A DNA stretch of 64,000 bases from Lujinxingia vulgaris (GTDB lineage Bacteria; Myxococcota_A; Bradymonadia; Bradymonadales; Bradymonadaceae). Each line of letters starts with the position of its first letter. The stretch's first letter is position 1. This document shows positions 49,191 to 58,394 of this stretch, one piece after another. Below the pieces are notes generated by a model. It worked only from the letters and a program-made list of their open reading frames with translations, made no database searches and had not been told where the DNA came from. The translations under genes were made by a program, and so were the position numbers. Location: contig NZ_VOSM01000016.1 of assembly GCF_007997015.1 (NCBI RefSeq), forward strand, positions 26,262 to 90,261, in the 5' to 3' direction.

Positions 49191-49798
49191 GATGGCCTCC
49201 TCAGGTATCGTGTCTTGCCGGGCTCCACACGAACCCATCCTGGCAAGACGAGAGTTTAGGTAGCCTCGCCGGAAAGACACCGGACCACCCGACGTCTTCA
49301 CGTGTGCGAAGCGACTGCTCTCGGTCCCCCGATACGACATGAGGCTGCGCGTTGGGTTCACGCCAGATAGACCCGCTCAGAAGAGCATAAGATCTTACCG
49401 ACAACGCGCGTACGACGGAGACAACCCCCCTCAAGATTGGGGGCACCACCCTGCTTTCGCAGCACTCTAAGAACCGAATGAACAAACGCTGCCAGAAGCC
49501 GGATCTCCGGTCAATATGTTCAATGTTAGTCAGTTGATTTTTTTGGATTCGCGCAAACCAGAACCCCTTTTCGTTCACGCGTTGACGTGCAACGTGGCAG
49601 GGCCCTTTGTTTTGCGCTGTACGACTATCAAGCCGTTAAAACAGGCCTCGGGTGGTCTGCACGCGCCTGTAAAAAGGGCAACGCGAGGTCGACGATGCAG
49701 GCGCAGCGCATCACAAAACAGGTCACCGCCGTCGATGTGTGTGGCTTCGATTGTATTCTGCAGCTCGTCGGGGAGACGCTGCCTTGTCGGAACCAGCA
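49191..49798. other. Gene-poor stretch before the degenerate array
   Basis: About 600 bp with lower GC than the neighbours. Open frames here are short, lack ribosome sites and look non-coding. It includes the promoter region of the 303-residue gene, which I cannot define further. Confidence 0.45.
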
Positions 49799-50290
49799 TA
49801 AGGTACCTCCGACAGGCAAGCCTGAGCACTCTGAGCTTGCCCGTGGAGCCTGATAAGGTGGATGAACGTGCGCCAGACCAACATGATGAAACTCTGGAAG
49901 GTGCGTATTGGGTGATCCGGCTTATTAAAAGAACCTCTAAAAGGTGGATGAGTGTAGCCCGGTGAAACGATCGTGACCTTCAAAAGGTGTAGATGTTGGT
50001 TCGGCTTAAGCATTTGCAACTCGGCAGGGTGGGCCGCTTTGGTCTGATCTGCTTCAAGGGACCTTTGGTAGATCGGAATCAAGGTTCGAGCGACCTTAGT
50101 CAGCCTTGGGAAGGTAGCCGAAGATGGTCGGGACCACCCGAAGGGGCCTCTGGGAGGTGATGGTGTAGGTCAGGATGACCATCGCGGACCTGGGATAGGT
50201 GGGCGATAATGGTCGAACACTCATCATAAAACCTCCAGGTGTGGACGGTCGTAACGCGGGCATCTTTTGAGCGTGTGGAACGAGGCGCGT
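49799..50290. repeat. Degenerate non-coding array, period about 42 bp
   Basis: A small palindrome, roughly A/GCCT-N3-6-AGGTG, recurs at a regular step. The AGGTG-like arm falls at 49814, 49856, 49899, 49942, 49985, 50027, 50066, 50112, 50155, 50197 and 50237, so steps are 42, 43, 43, 43, 42, 39, 46, 43, 42 and 40. A second motif (GGTC...GACC) lies mid-unit. On the minus strand, units read like CACCTTCC-AGGT...; in separate frames each gives HL(P/L)E-type peptides, but the 43-bp steps break the frame, so the array as it stands is not coding. It ends about 180 bp before the CRISPR promoter. Confidence 0.6.
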
Positions 50291-50473
50291 CGACTGAAAT
50301 CGAGCAACCTGGGATTGCATCACGTGATTCAATCTGGACGATTGGTCTGCGATCTGGCATCTCACACAGGTCGGATTTCGGCGGTGCGTTGTCGTGAAAT
50401 GGGTCGGAAGCGTCGGCGAGCATTGAGGTGATGAGAAAAACCCCGGGAATGCTCGTTTTTCGGGGGTAAGTGT

Positions 50474-50501
50474 TTGTTTTTTCGGCGTCTTTTGCTACAC
50501 T
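50474..50501 (+). promoter_or_regulatory. Probable CRISPR leader promoter
   Basis: TTGTTT (50474-50479) and TACACT (50496-50501) with a 16-bp spacer, in an AT-richer leader, 110 bp before the first repeat. It would transcribe the array rightward, which agrees with the repeat's GTTGAAGC 3' end and the decayed last repeat on the right. Confidence 0.55.
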
Positions 50502-50610
50502 GAGAGGCATGGAAACACTCCCTCCCCATAGCACGAACCCCCTGGATTTGAGCGATGCTCGCAAACGCATCTGTCTCGTCCAGTCCTGGCGCGGTGATCG
50601 GATAGGCGCC

Positions 50611-53434
50611 CCTTCCGCCTCCTTCGGGAGGCGGCCCCGTTGAAGCTGCGGCCTTACGCTCTTGGTACTCTGCATCGTTTCGGCCTTCCGCCTCCTTCGG
50701 GAGGCGGCCCCGTTGAAGCTTTCCTTTGAGGCAACTATTGCCTCGGTTATGCCCACCTTCCGCCTCCTTCGGGAGGCGGCCCCGTTGAAGCGAGCTCCTT
50801 GAGTACCTTTCGCCCAGAGTTCTTCATACCCTTCCGCCTCCTTCGGGAGGCGGCCCCGTTGAAGCATGGAAAGGGCGATCTGATCAACGTTCGTGAAGTT
50901 AGCCCTTCCGCCTCCTTCGGGAGGCGGCCCCGTTGAAGCATGAACCTCATATACATTTCCGCCGTCATGGTCGATCCCTTCCGCCTCCTTCGGGAGGCGG
51001 CCCCGTTGAAGCCGCCCTGGAGCTGGCCACCACTAAGGCCCCTCCATCCTTCCGCCTCCTTCGGGAGGCGGCCCCGTTGAAGCAGGTCTACTTACTCCAC
51101 GCAACATAGATAGTGCATCACCTTCCGCCTCCTTCGGGAGGCGGCCCCGTTGAAGCTTGACTGCGACCAAGAAGCCCCCGCTTGCGCGGAGCGTCCTTCC
51201 GCCTCCTTCGGGAGGCGGCCCCGTTGAAGTCGGCATTACTGGCCCAGCTGCGCCAATCGGCGCAGCCTTCCGCCTCCTTCGGGAGGCGGCCCCGTTGAAG
51301 CTCAGCGCTCCACACGGTGCCGATCGACAGTCCGGCCACCTTCCGCCTCCTTCGGGAGGCGGCCCCGTTGAAGCCTGCATTCTTCTCGAATCAGCTTTGC
51401 TGATTCGAATAGCCTTCCGCCTCCTTCGGGAGGCGGCCCCGTTGAAGCCGCGGAGGGTGCTCGCGACGGCACCCAGCAGCGTAGCCCTTCCGCCTCCTTC
51501 GGGAGGCGGCCCCGTTGAAGCCGTTTTTCGTTGATGATGTTGAGTTCACTTTTGTACCCTTCCGCCTCCTTCGGGAGGCGGCCCCGTTGAAGCACGTCGC
51601 GCGGCACCCAGACAGTCACCTGGTCGATGCCTTCCGCCTCCTTCGGGAGGCGGCCCCGTTGAAGCAGTAGATAGCGTCGGGTGACGCGGCCCCACACGAT
51701 ATCCCTTCCGCCTCCTTCGGGAGGCGGCCCCGTTGAAGCGGCCTGTGCCCAATAATAGCCACCAGCAATAAGCTCCCTTCCGCCTCCTTCGGGAGGCGGC
51801 CCCGTTGAAGCTGGATAGCTGTTGCTGCATGGGGAATTTCAACCCCATCCCTTCCGCCTCCTTCGGGAGGCGGCCCCGTTGAAGCCCGTGAAATCACGGA
51901 GGATGCTCTGGAGTAGCATTTTCCTTCCGCCTCCTTCGGGAGGCGGCCCCGTTGAAGCTACTGCGTGCTGACCATCCTCCATAACAAGCGCAGCTGCCTT
52001 CCGCCTCCTTCGGGAGGCGGCCCCGTTGAAGCCCTTCCTGGTCAGCCCCGAAGCCAAAGTTGCGAAAGCCCTTCCGCCTCCTTCGGGAGGCGGCCCCGTT
52101 GAAGCGGGCACTGGCCCTGGTCGGTGATACCCTCGCACTGTATCCTTCCGCCTCCATCGGGAGGCGGCCCCGTTGAAGCTCCACAGCGCTGAGACTGGCT
52201 CGCACCAGGGCCGCAACCTTCCGCCTCCTTCGGGAGGCGGCCCCGTTGAAGCAACGCTGGCGGCTTCGTCCTGTACCGTAAGGGGCGCAACCTTCCGCCT
52301 CCTTCGGGAGGCGGCCCCGTTGAAGCAGCCCACGCGGGCAGGGTGATGGTGGTCACGGTGTCGGCCTTCCGCCTCCTTCGGGAGGCGGCCCCGTTGAAGC
52401 GTTCAAGTACATCACCTGGCCGGTGAGGTACTCCTTCCTTCCGCCTCCTACGGGAGGCGGCCCCGTTGAAGCGGCGCGCTCTTCCTCTCGCGCCGCCGCC
52501 TCCTGCTCCTCCTTCCGCCTCCATCGGGAGGCGGCCCCGTTGAAGCTGACAGGCCGAGGTCGCTGCGGATCTCGCGCAGGCGCTCCCTTCCGCCTCCTTC
52601 GGGAGGCGGCCCCGTTGAAGCTCAAGGTTGGCAGCTTTGGCGGCGACTACCTCGAGCTCCCTTCCGCCTCCTTCGGGAGGCGGCCCCGTTGAAGCGCCTC
52701 GAGAGCGGTGATGTCCTCCCGATGGTTCTGTACCTTCCGCCTCCTTCGGGAGGCGGCCCCGTTGAAGCCCTTCAGACGCCGGTACCTATCGCACGTCGAG
52801 CTCGCCCTTCCGCCTCCTTCGGGAGGCGGCCCCGTTGAAGCGACCGTTGAACGCTGGATTATGAATCCCCGTGGCGACGACCTTCCGCCTCCTTCGGGAG
52901 GCGGCCCCGTTGAAGCCCCTCGTACTCGCTGGAGTCCGCGAAGAAGTTGCGGCACCTTCCGCCTCCTTCGGGAGGCGGCCCCGTTGAAGCCCCTTGAGCA
53001 CGGATCGGACGATGCTGCGGCTCACGCCCCTTCCGCCTCCTTCGGGAGGCGGCCCCGTTGAAGCCCCTCGTACTCGCTGGAGTCCGCGAAGAAGTTGCGG
53101 CACCTTCCGCCTCCTTCGGGAGGCGGCCCCGTTGAAGCGCGATCCATTTACCGATACTTTCATCTTCGCGCCTAAACCTTCCGCCTCCTTCGGGAGGCGG
53201 CCCCGTTGAAGCCTATAAGCTGCATAACAGGCGAGATAGATTGCGACGAGCCTTCCGCCTCCTTCGGGAGGCGGCCCCGTTGAAGCTTCGATTTGGCACT
53301 CATTGCCTGAACACATTAACATGCACCTTCCGCCTCCTTCGGGAGGCGGCCCCGTTGAAGCATGCGGGCTTCGTACTTTTCCGTGGCTTTCGACATTTCC
53401 TTCCGCCTCCTTCGGGAGGCGGCCCCGTTGACGT
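50611..53434 (+). CRISPR. CRISPR array, 39 repeats and 38 spacers
   Basis: The repeat is 36 bp, starting CCTTCCGCCTCC and ending GGCCCCGTTGAAGC. Its centre forms an 8-bp stem (CCGCCTCC / GGAGGCGG) capped by the tetraloop TTCG. The 3' end GTTGAAGC resembles the ATTGAAAC handle of type I/III crRNAs. Spacers are 35-39 bp. Repeats 22 and 27 (52144, 52511) carry ATCG and repeat 26 (52437) TACG in the loop. Repeat 9 ends GAAGT. The last repeat (53399) ends GTTGACGT, so the leader is on the left. Spacers at 52917-52954 and 53065-53102 are identical. The array lies between csb2 and the III-B operon. Confidence 0.98.
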
Positions 53435-53546
53435 CAGCCCGGCAGATGTGGCGCGACGAGTTGCGGCGTGCGTGCTTTTCCCTTCTTCGATGACACACGC
53501 CTCCTCGCGCGCAAGCGCACCATCTGGCTCGCTGGACACCGTGATC

Positions 53547-53587
53547 AAAAAAGCCCCGGATGCTCACTGGAGCGTCCGGGGCTTTTT
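53547..53587. terminator. Bidirectional terminator between array and CARF gene
   Basis: A 13-bp stem with one G-T pair (GCCCCGGATGCTC, 53553-53565, with 53570-53582) and loop ACTG, flanked by A6 and T5. It would stop both the pre-crRNA and the leftward CARF-HEPN transcript. Confidence 0.88.
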
Positions 53588-53598
53588 CGTTGATTCGC

Positions 53599-54885
53599 TT
53601 AATCGGCTTTTTGTTTTTTTGGAGGCATTTGAAGCGAAAAGGTGAGTTCCAGGTTGGAGGGAAACTCGTTGGGAAGCTGCTTGCTCTGGACCTTGCCCTT
53701 AAAGGCGACCTGGACGAAGTCAGGGAGGATGGTGTCTTCGAAGTAGGTGCGCATCTGGCTAAATTGCGCACGGGAGACGGGGGTGGTGCCGTGGGCGAGC
53801 ATGGAGTCGTTGCGGATCTCGCTGAGGGTGAGGCGAGAGGTTTTGGTGGCGCGGGCCAGGGGGGCCAGGGGGCCGTCGAGGCGCTCGATGAGGAGCCAGG
53901 CCTGGTAGCTCCCCATCACGTAGAGTCCTTTGTGGTTCTCGTGAACGAGGTCTTTGTACTTCTCGACGATCTCTTTTTTGACCTTGCCGGTCTCGATCTT
54001 GTCGTGGTGGTAGTAGAGGGTCCACTGGGCGATCCACTCAAAGGCGCGGTAGAGCTGGAGGGTGGCGACATCGTACTGGCCGTTTTTGGCGCGGCGAAGG
54101 GCAGCAAGGTAGAGATCGTAGATACAGCAGGCCTCGGTGTAGACGTCGAGGCCTTCTTTTTTGAGCAGGGCGATGGTGCCCATCAGCTTGCCTTCGACCA
54201 GTGTGGGGGTCGCATAAAGACGTCGATACGCCTCGGCATAGTCGGCGCGGTCCCAGGCGGCGTATCCGCGGCTGAGCTGGAGGAGCTGACGAAGAAAGGG
54301 CGCGCTGGAGCCGGTGTTTTTGAGGATGCGAACGGCGTCATCGTAGGCGTAGCGGGACCATGCCTGCTCGACGAGGTCCAGCCACCAGAAGGCGCGCACC
54401 TGGGTGGTATCGATCTTCGAGACGGCTTCGTCGCCGTCTTGCACGCGGGTATGCTGGGCGCGGGTACCGGTGACGAGTGAGAGGGTGACGTTATCTGTTT
54501 GAACGGCGGCCATCATCAGCGCGGCCGACATGGATTTTGTGCCGCCGGTGTAGTCTGCCACCACCGGAGAATGAGCTGCGTCCTGGCGCAGCTCGGGGAG
54601 AAGCTTTTCGAGAATATGAGCTGGAGAGTCCGCCGCCACCCGGATCACTCTGTAGGCATCCTGGCTCAACCCGAGCTGGGTGGGGATGTTGGGAAGGTCG
54701 GGCGGCGAATTGTAGCTGCTTCGGCAGACGTACCCCGGGCCTTCGATCAATTTATGAGTACCGGAGGTGCCTGAAGCCGGATCGTCGTCGCTGCACACAA
54801 AGACGATATGATCTGGCGAATGAAAATCGATCGTTTCGAGCAGAGGTTGGTGGCTGCCGCCCACAGTGCAATAGAGAACCTTCAT
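53599..54885 (-). CDS. CARF-HEPN ribonuclease of the TIGR02710 (Cas02710) family
   Basis: A 428-residue ancillary type III effector. The N-terminal CARF Rossmann domain (MKVLYCTVGGSHQP) has the family's ADYTGGTKSMS motif (D111-S120), which should bind cyclic oligoadenylate made by Cas10. The C-terminal half is helical, with an R-x6-H motif R358-H365 (RNDSMLAH) typical of HEPN RNases. On activation it would cut RNA without sequence specificity. The ATG at 54885 follows GAGG by 6 bases. It is divergent from cmr1, across a 298-bp gap, so it has its own promoter. Confidence 0.86.
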   Translation of the reverse strand: MKVLYCTVGGSHQPLLETIDFHSPDHIVFVCSDDDPASGTSGTHKLIEGPGYVCRSSYNSPPDLPNIPTQLGLSQDAYRVIRVAADSPAHILEKLLPELRQDAAHSPVVADYTGGTKSMSAALMMAAVQTDNVTLSLVTGTRAQHTRVQDGDEAVSKIDTTQVRAFWWLDLVEQAWSRYAYDDAVRILKNTGSSAPFLRQLLQLSRGYAAWDRADYAEAYRRLYATPTLVEGKLMGTIALLKKEGLDVYTEACCIYDLYLAALRRAKNGQYDVATLQLYRAFEWIAQWTLYYHHDKIETGKVKKEIVEKYKDLVHENHKGLYVMGSYQAWLLIERLDGPLAPLARATKTSRLTLSEIRNDSMLAHGTTPVSRAQFSQMRTYFEDTILPDFVQVAFKGKVQSKQLPNEFPSNLELTFSLQMPPKKQKAD

Positions 54886-55063
54886 CATCGACCTCATGGT
54901 GTAAACATGCATCTTCCCAGGGCGCAACGCCCCCGCGAGGGAAAAGACGAGCCCCCCGGGCATCACGCACAAACCATCAAGTCACCACCATAACGCAAAG
55001 AGGGGAAGGCTGACATCCACGAAAAACCTGTGGAAAACCTGAAATAACGATCAAAAAGCCCCG

Positions 55064-55093
55064 TTGACACCCCCCTTCTGCCCCCACCATACT
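55064..55093 (+). promoter_or_regulatory. Probable promoter of the cmr operon
   Basis: TTGACA (55064-55069), an 18-bp spacer and CATACT (55088-55093), 90 bp before the cmr1 start. This is the best sigma-70-like match in the 298-bp gap between the CARF-HEPN gene and cmr1. Confidence 0.62.
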
Positions 55094-55183
55094 TCTGCCA
55101 TCAACATCGACCATCCTCTGTCGAGCCGGGTTCGGTTCGCATGCGTGGGGGATATGGATTGACACAGTGAGCAGGAGAGCCTC

Positions 55184-56440
55184 GTGACCATTCAGGCAGA
55201 TCTCTCGGCAACCTTTCGCGTGACCACGCCCGCCTTTATCGGCGGCGGTGATCCTGGCGCGAAGGATGGCGCCGAGCTCAGGCTGGCGAGCTTTAAAGGC
55301 GCGCTGCGCTTCTGGTGGCGTGCCACCATGGCCGGCGAAGTGGGCAACAACGTCGACGAGCTCCACCGCCGCGAGGCGGAGCTTTTTGGCGCGAGCGCCG
55401 GAGGCCCGGGAGGTGGGGGGCAGTCGGCGGTGCGGATGTTTTTGGAGGTGAGCGATAAGCCAAAGCCTGTCGAGGTCGGAGATGTGTTGAAAGATGGGAG
55501 GACGACGGTCGGCAGCGGGGCGCGTTACCTGGGGTACGGGGTAATGACAGCCTTTGGCAAAGACTCGGGGAAGCTCACGCGAGCGTGTTTGCCCGCACCT
55601 TTTGAGTTCACCGTGCAGATGCGACTTAAGCCCACCATTCGGTCGCGTCGCGCCGAGTTAGAGCGCGCTATCAAAGTGATGGGGCTCTTTGGCGGGTTGG
55701 GCAGTAAGTCGCGCAAAGGCTACGGGAGCCTCACGCTTATGAGCCTCAAGCGCAAAGGGGATGGCGAGGTCTGGACGGCCCCCACGACCACCGACGAGTT
55801 CCTGGAGGCCATCACCACCCTCAAGCTCTCGCCGCTTCGAGGCGCACAGCCCGAGTGGACGGCGTTTTCGGATCAAGCGCGGGTCATGCTTGTGCCAGCA
55901 CGAAAGGGTGACTCGGCTATGGCGTTGCTGAACAGGCTTGGTGAAGATCTGGTGATGTACCGAAGCTGGGGAAACGAGGGAAGGGTATTAGAAAAGGAAA
56001 AGGCTGAACGGAACTTCCGAGAGGATCACGACCTGATTTACGAAGTTAAAGGTGTTGCGATCAAACATCCCAAACGTGTCGCTTTTGGGTTGCCTCACAA
56101 CTACTTCATTAAAGATCGCAAAAAGCCAGGCAGACGAAAGACCGTGTTTGTTGGGGCCCTGAAGTATGAGCGGCGCGCGAGTCCGCTCTTTTTCCACATC
56201 CACGAAGTGGAGAATCAAACACCTATCGGGGTCGTGCTCTTAATGCCTGCACGTTTCCTCCCTGAACGCGAGTTGATTGTCATTGGGAAAGGACGTGATG
56301 CCAAATCTGCACCATTGAGCGCCAATGTACTGGAGCCCGTCGACGCCTTCCTTACGCGTCTTAAAGAGGGACCGAAGCCCAAACAAGGTAGACCTTATCG
56401 CGAGCCTTACGCAGGCGTGAAGGAGGTGCGTTTTGTCTGA
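55184..56440 (+). CDS. cmr1: Type III-B RAMP protein Cmr1
   Basis: A 418-residue subunit at the 3'-end side of the Cmr effector. The N-terminal RAMP domain has FRVTTPAFIGGGD and the LASFKGALRFWWRA motif, the Cmr1 signature. GLFGGLGSKSRKGYGSLTL is the Gly-rich loop of the first RAMP fold. A second half follows with no clear motif. The start is a GTG at 55184 with AGGAG upstream. First gene of the operon cmr1-cas10-cmr3-cmr4-cmr5-cmr6-CARF; it overlaps cas10 by 8 bp. Confidence 0.93.
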   Translation: MTIQADLSATFRVTTPAFIGGGDPGAKDGAELRLASFKGALRFWWRATMAGEVGNNVDELHRREAELFGASAGGPGGGGQSAVRMFLEVSDKPKPVEVGDVLKDGRTTVGSGARYLGYGVMTAFGKDSGKLTRACLPAPFEFTVQMRLKPTIRSRRAELERAIKVMGLFGGLGSKSRKGYGSLTLMSLKRKGDGEVWTAPTTTDEFLEAITTLKLSPLRGAQPEWTAFSDQARVMLVPARKGDSAMALLNRLGEDLVMYRSWGNEGRVLEKEKAERNFREDHDLIYEVKGVAIKHPKRVAFGLPHNYFIKDRKKPGRRKTVFVGALKYERRASPLFFHIHEVENQTPIGVVLLMPARFLPERELIVIGKGRDAKSAPLSANVLEPVDAFLTRLKEGPKPKQGRPYREPYAGVKEVRFV

Positions 56441-58394
56441 CTTGCTCGAGTTTCATTTCACCCTGGGACCGGTTCAGGGCTTTGTGGCGCAGTCGCGACG
56501 CACGCGTGATCTCTGGGCCAGCTCCTACCTGCTCTCTTATTTAGCGCAGAAGGCTATCGACGAGGTCGCAAAGGTAGGCGGCACCCTGGTGCTCCCCGCG
56601 CCCTCCGACACAGTTGAGAGCCCGAAAGCATCGCATGTGGGTCCGGCACACGGCACCGTGCCTAACCGCTTTATGGCTCGCGTACCCGAAGATCACGCCG
56701 AGGCGCTGGGCGAAGCCTGTGTCAACGCTGTGAACCAGGCCTGGCAAAACATCGCGGAGGGTGTCTGGCAGCATTTTGTGGCAAAGGTTGCCCCAAAAGG
56801 TCATGACACCCGCAAAATATGGAAGCGTCAGGTTGACCATTATTGGGAGATGGCCTGGGCTGCCGGTGATGAGCCTGGTCTGTTAGATCGACGCAAAAAT
56901 TGGCGCAGCCCGGCGATGAGCGTGGAGCCGGGTGAGCACTGCATGATGATGGCGCAGTTCCAGGAGCTCTCGGGTTTTGAGCGCCAAAGATATAAAGAGC
57001 GTCGAAGTCGAGACGCCTTCTGGGAGGCGATGCGCGAATCGCTGGGCGCCCTGGATCTTGCAAAAGATGAACGCCTCTGCGCCATTGCGCTGATCAAACG
57101 CCTTTACCCGAAGATCGCGCACGAGGTGATGGGACACGCGCTCGACGCCCAGAGCTGGCCCTCGACTGCATACCTCGCTGCGGCGCCCTGGATCGCTCGG
57201 GTGGCCCGCACCCTTCCAGACGACGCAAAGCGTTACGGGGACCTTGTGTATGAGGTCGGCGGAAAGGGCGTGTGCGGAGAGCGTGATGCGGCGATCAAGT
57301 CTGTACGTCAGCACCGTAAAGAAACCGGCCGCTTCACCACCCTCGACGGGAACTTCTTTCTGGAAAACGCCCTCAGCAACGAAAATGCCACTCCCCTCTC
57401 CGCAGACACCACTCGCCGCGACGAGCTGCTCGAGGGCCTGGCCAGGCTGCGTAAAAAAGCTCGCGAGAAGGGACTGGGAGAGCCTTCAACCCATTACGCG
57501 CTCCTGCTGATGGACGGCGACTCCATGGGCAAGCTCCTCGATCAGGCTCGCACAAAGGGGAAGGGCGAAGAGACCGTCTCCCGGGCGCTGACCACCTTCG
57601 CCGACGGGGTCCCCTCAATCGTGCATAAGCATGACGGTGTGACCGTCTACGCCGGCGGTGATGATGTGCTGGCGATGCTCACCCTGGAGCGCGCGTTGGA
57701 GTGCGCCGACAAACTCTCTGCGTCTTATAAGAAAGCGTTTGATGACGAGAGTATTGATGGAGCGACCCTCTCCGGCGCGCTGATCTACACCTATTACGCC
57801 ACGCCCTTCCGCACAGTGCTCGCCACGGCGCATCATCTTCTGGATGACGTGGCCAAAGACGCCACCGGCCGCGATAGCCTGGCCATCGCCGTTTACAAGC
57901 ACAGCGGTCTGGGCGCGGTGTGGTCTGCCCCCTGGGGACATATTCGCAACCCAAACAACGCCACAATCCCAAACAACTCCACAATCCTCGACGATCTGGT
58001 GGCGGCATTTGAAGGTGATGACACACGAGGGGAGTTCTCATCGAGCTTCTTCTACCGCCTGCGCGAGCGTTTTGGGCTGCTCTGCGACCGCCCCCTTCAC
58101 GCTCCCGGGACCTATGGGGAACTGGTGGAGGGGCTGGACTTTGCAAAGGTGCTGGCCGCTGACTTCGTCAAAGGCAAAAAGACCACCGCAGAAGGGAAGG
58201 CACCAGATATTGAAGAGGCGGAAGACCTGATGAAGCTCTTGCTCAAAGTCTCTCAACGCACACGTCGTATCGGCGGAGACAATACGCCCTATGAGGTCGA
58301 AACCAACCCTAAAACCCTGGGAATCGACGGGGCGATGGTGGTCCGTTTTCTAGCCGGTGAAGGCATCAAGGCCCGCGAAGGAGGTCAGCAATGA
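56433..58394 (+). CDS. cas10: Cas10/Cmr2, HD-less form with intact GGDD cyclase motif
   Basis: The 653-residue large subunit of the III-B complex. It begins directly with LLEFHFTLGPVQGFVAQSRRTRDLWASS, the segment that in other Cmr2 proteins follows an N-terminal HD nuclease domain, so that domain appears to be absent. The first palm motif is DGDS (D361, D363) and the cyclase site is YAGGDDVLAML (G408-D411), so synthesis of cyclic oligoadenylate from ATP on target RNA binding is expected. The start is TTG at 56433 with GGAGG 6 bases before it. It overlaps cmr1 by 8 bp and cmr3 by 4 bp. Confidence 0.93.
   Translation: MSDLLEFHFTLGPVQGFVAQSRRTRDLWASSYLLSYLAQKAIDEVAKVGGTLVLPAPSDTVESPKASHVGPAHGTVPNRFMARVPEDHAEALGEACVNAVNQAWQNIAEGVWQHFVAKVAPKGHDTRKIWKRQVDHYWEMAWAAGDEPGLLDRRKNWRSPAMSVEPGEHCMMMAQFQELSGFERQRYKERRSRDAFWEAMRESLGALDLAKDERLCAIALIKRLYPKIAHEVMGHALDAQSWPSTAYLAAAPWIARVARTLPDDAKRYGDLVYEVGGKGVCGERDAAIKSVRQHRKETGRFTTLDGNFFLENALSNENATPLSADTTRRDELLEGLARLRKKAREKGLGEPSTHYALLLMDGDSMGKLLDQARTKGKGEETVSRALTTFADGVPSIVHKHDGVTVYAGGDDVLAMLTLERALECADKLSASYKKAFDDESIDGATLSGALIYTYYATPFRTVLATAHHLLDDVAKDATGRDSLAIAVYKHSGLGAVWSAPWGHIRNPNNATIPNNSTILDDLVAAFEGDDTRGEFSSSFFYRLRERFGLLCDRPLHAPGTYGELVEGLDFAKVLAADFVKGKKTTAEGKAPDIEEAEDLMKLLLKVSQRTRRIGGDNTPYEVETNPKTLGIDGAMVVRFLAGEGIKAREGGQQ

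Noticed and set aside
49516..50365. Several short ORFs on both strands in the degenerate array
   Set aside because: They lack ribosome sites, and the array steps of 43 bp break any repeat frame.
50611..53434. Many overlapping ORFs with Arg/Lys or Pro/Gly repeats (e.g. FNGAASRRRRK, STGPPPEGGGR)
   Set aside because: They are translations of the CRISPR repeat in different frames, with no ribosome sites; the array explains them fully.
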